From an uncultured Saprospiraceae bacterium (GTDB lineage Bacteria; Bacteroidota; Bacteroidia; Chitinophagales; Saprospiraceae), in NCBI GenBank assembly GCA_937928405.1, contig CALFWZ010000205.1:1-32354 (forward strand): a stretch of 32,354 bases of DNA, read 5' to 3'. Below the pieces are notes generated by a model. It was not told the origin of the DNA and did no database searches. It worked only from the letters and a program-made list of their open reading frames with translations. This document shows, piece by piece, positions 30,521 to 32,354 of the stretch; the stretch's first letter is position 1; every line of letters starts with the position of its first letter. The position numbers were made by a program, and so were the translations under genes.

Positions 30521-31711
30521 ATGCGAATTCTCTTACTCCTTACTTGTCTTTTAATTTTTCTTTTCCTTCTTTCTTGCAACTCAAAAGAATCAGAGACAAA
30601 GGAAGCACCTATTGCTAAAATTGCTAAAGAAGCAAAGTTTGCTACCTACAACGTGGCTATGTATCGAGACCGACCAGGGCAATTAAAAAGAGACTTATCA
30701 TCGGGGAGAGATACGCAGATTCAAAACGTGGCGGCGGTCATTCAACGAGTACGTCCTGATGTGCTAGTGCTTTGCGAATTTGATTATGATCCTACTCAAA
30801 AATTATTGGGTTTATTTGAAGAAAATTATTTAGCAAAAGGACAGCATGGTGAGCAAGCGATTCGCTATCCTTTTCGAATGGCTTTTCCTTCAAATACGGG
30901 CGTGTTGAGTCCAGCAGATTTTGATGGAGATGGTGCGATAAAATTGCCCAACGATGCTTATGGATTTGGTCGTTACGAAGGACAATATGCCTTTGCCATT
31001 TTTTCGAAATATCCCATTGACGATAAAAATTTATTATCCTATCAAAACCAACTTTGGGCAGATATTCCAGAAGCTAAAATGCCAGTAAAAGAAAACGGTG
31101 AGCCATACTATGATAAAAAATCCAGGGAAGTATTCCGAGTTTCTTCTAAAAATCATGTGGTAATTCCCATTTCAATGCCACAAGGCAAAAAAATACATGC
31201 CTTAATTGCCCATCCTACCCCTCCTGTATTCGATGGACCAGAAGATAAAAACGGGTTGAGAAATTACGATGAAATCCGATTACTCAAAGATATTATCAAC
31301 GATGCTCCTTATCTAAAAACCGATCAAGGAAAAAGGGGAGGACTGCACAAGGATGCTGCCTTTGTCGTATTGGGCGATCTCAACGCAGACCCAATTGATG
31401 GTGATAGTGCTCCCAGAGCCATTAGCCAATTATTAGACGACCCTAAAATAAATCAATTGGTTGCGAATGGCAATTTAATTCCCAAAAGTAAAGGCGGTAA
31501 AATATATAATCGCCGAAAAGGTGACGAGGCAGATCCTGCTTTTGATACTGCCTTCTTCGGGAGCCGCATTGATTATGTCTTACCTTCAAAAAATTTAACA
31601 GCGAAAGATAGTGGCGTCTTTTGGCCCGCTCAAGATGAAGACTTATACGATATTGTAAAAAATAAAAAAGCTAGCGACCATTTACTCGTGTGGGTGACCG
31701 TAGAATTATAA
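30521..31711 (+). CDS. Lipoprotein of the endonuclease/exonuclease/phosphatase family
   Basis: A 396-residue lipoprotein (lipobox LLSC, Cys19) with an EEP (DNase I-like) domain. Active-site motifs in order: FATYNVAMYRD (N44), VLVLCEFDYD (E86, Mg ligand), ALIAHPTPP (His), FVVLGDLNADPIDGD (Asp and Asn), a C-terminal SRIDYVLPS and KASDHLLVWV (Asp-His pair). All expected catalytic residues are present. The family includes nucleases, phosphodiesterases and sphingomyelinase-like enzymes; membrane anchoring outside the cytoplasm suggests a scavenging hydrolase, possibly for nucleic acids or phosphoesters. Substrate cannot be told from sequence. Confidence 0.92.
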   Translation: MRILLLLTCLLIFLFLLSCNSKESETKEAPIAKIAKEAKFATYNVAMYRDRPGQLKRDLSSGRDTQIQNVAAVIQRVRPDVLVLCEFDYDPTQKLLGLFEENYLAKGQHGEQAIRYPFRMAFPSNTGVLSPADFDGDGAIKLPNDAYGFGRYEGQYAFAIFSKYPIDDKNLLSYQNQLWADIPEAKMPVKENGEPYYDKKSREVFRVSSKNHVVIPISMPQGKKIHALIAHPTPPVFDGPEDKNGLRNYDEIRLLKDIINDAPYLKTDQGKRGGLHKDAAFVVLGDLNADPIDGDSAPRAISQLLDDPKINQLVANGNLIPKSKGGKIYNRRKGDEADPAFDTAFFGSRIDYVLPSKNLTAKDSGVFWPAQDEDLYDIVKNKKASDHLLVWVTVEL

Positions 31712-31715
31712 AGAG

Positions 31716-31731
31716 AATGTTGAAATGTTGA
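31716..31731. repeat. GTTGA-type octamers after the EEP gene
   Basis: Two perfect AATGTTGA units begin 5 nt after the stop codon and abut the left end of element copy D. A further three units (AATGTTGA, TTTGTTGA, ATCGTTGA) lie at 31895-31918 on the other side of that element in the same orientation. Confidence 0.8.
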
Positions 31732-31733
31732 CC

Positions 31734-31888
31734 TTACTCTAAAAACTAAGAAAACATATTCATAAAAGATATAAAATAAAATCAACATATTTATTTGCTT
31801 TGCGGTAAAAGATATACACGCCTGCCTGCCGGGGACAGGCAGGTTAAAAATTCTCTGCGTTCTCTGCGCGAAAAACACTTTTTAGAGT
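31734..31888. repeat. Dispersed intergenic element with inverted ends, copy D
   Basis: Begins TTACTCTAAAAA (31734-31745) and ends TTTTTAGAGT (31879-31888). It is collinear with copy A (104-248) but has an extra 23-bp palindrome at 31821-31843 and lacks about 12 bp of the CTCTG run. Confidence 0.8.
31821..31843. mobile_element. 23-bp GC-rich palindrome inserted in element copy D
   Basis: CCTGCCTG (31821-31828) and CAGGCAGG (31836-31843) flank a 7-nt loop. The sequence interrupts ATACACG/TTAAAAATT, which is continuous in copy A at 185-200. Such GC-rich palindromes in AT-rich DNA resemble REP-like insertions; mobility is inferred from this empty-site comparison only. Confidence 0.55.
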
Positions 31889-32028
31889 GGACTCAATGTT
31901 GATTTGTTGAATCGTTGATTTGATGCTAAATGTAAAATAATTTTATCTTCTTGAAACCTCTAATTAAAAGCCAAATACGAAACAAGTCTCTACTCCTCTT
32001 CTGTATTCTCTGCCCAAAAAAAAGCATT

Positions 32029-32354
32029 TACGATAAAAGAACTACACGAAAGAAGCTATACAGGCATGAAGCTCTATACAAGCAAGAAGGCCTCTGCGTT
32101 CTCTGCGTCTCTGCGCGAAAAAAATATTTACGAAAGAAGCTATACAGGCATGAAACTCTATACAAGCAAGAAGGCCTCTGCGTTCTCTGCGTCTCTGTGC
32201 GAAAAAAATATTTACGAAAGAAGCTATACAGGCATGAAGCTCTATACAAGCAAGAAGGCCTCTGCGTTCTCTGCGTCTTTGCGCGAAAAAAATATTTACG
32301 ATAAAAGAGCTACACGCAAGAAGATATACAAGCAAGAAGGCCTCTGCGTTCTCT
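32029..32354. repeat. 84-bp tandem repeats with CTCTGCG core
   Basis: A unit starting at CGAAAGAAGC recurs at 32047, 32131 and 32215, an exact 84-bp period with few changes; shorter related sequence continues to the window end. Each unit contains CTATACAGGCATGAA, AAGCAAGAAGGCC, the CTCTGCGTTCTCTGCGTCT core and GCGAAAAAAATATTTACG. The 84-bp period is divisible by three, which makes open frames on both strands, but no start context or homology supports a protein. The rest of 31919-32028 shows nothing recognisable. Confidence 0.9.

Noticed and set aside
31951..32304. 117-residue frame made of 28-residue repeats, and overlapping frames on the other strand
   Set aside because: They arise because the 84-bp DNA repeat is a multiple of three and free of stops; the composition follows the CTCTGCG element, and similar non-coding copies lie elsewhere in the window.

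Overview
The window (32,354 bp, AT-rich, no rRNA or tRNA seen) looks like chromosomal DNA of a Bacteroidota bacterium, most likely of the Saprospiria type. Reasons: promoters of the Bacteroidota form TTG-N19/22-TAnnTTTG, absence of Shine-Dalgarno sequences, a TonB receptor paired with a DUF4249 lipoprotein, S/T-S-C type lipoboxes, a KDOPS-type DAHP synthase fused to chorismate mutase, and intergenic repeats of the TTCAAC and CTCTGCG kinds. The genus is an inference; no marker gene is present.

Layout. 1-258: tandem octamers and a CTCTGCG repeat element downstream of panB (minus strand, pantothenate synthesis). 1279-3043: a lipoprotein and a two-domain DUF2314/DUF2185-like protein. 3152-6539: the aromatic amino acid operon (aminotransferase, prephenate dehydrogenase, DAHP synthase-chorismate mutase), preceded by a promoter, a short leader peptide and an intrinsic terminator that together look like a Phe-sensing attenuator. 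6723-9244: a secreted Fn3-like protein, then convergent pepT and an unknown 124-residue protein. 9432-14538: type II NADH dehydrogenase, a TPR/SPOR-like exported protein, then on the minus strand mnmD and a 61-residue lipoprotein, then mpl (murein recycling). 14607-17968: TonB receptor plus DUF4249 lipoprotein. 18264-20639: YebC-family regulator and an exported M28 peptidase. 20870-24640: a 1256-residue lipoprotein joining a calcineurin-like phosphoesterase, a region with atypical-kinase motifs, and an Omp85-like barrel. 25128-31711: a GAF-like protein, an acyl-CoA dehydrogenase, both subunits of a 3-oxoacid CoA-transferase, and a lipoprotein of the endonuclease/exonuclease/phosphatase family. 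31712-32354: intergenic repeats.

Most genes are ordinary housekeeping or envelope genes. The most unusual signal is between the genes. From about 20.6 kb onward, degenerate octamers in strict 8-bp register frame coding sequences: TCAAC-type octamers end 3-19 nt before start codons (5 nt in three cases), and GTTGA-type octamers begin 3-7 nt after stop codons. The 12-unit array at 1-96 has the orientation expected for the 3' side of panB. At two genes the 5' and 3' arrays share exactly complementary 8-mers. Other points of note are the attenuator, the three-part phosphoesterase/kinase-like/barrel protein, a 23-bp GC-rich palindrome present in one copy of an intergenic element and cleanly absent from another, and two promoter boxes lying directly against start codons.
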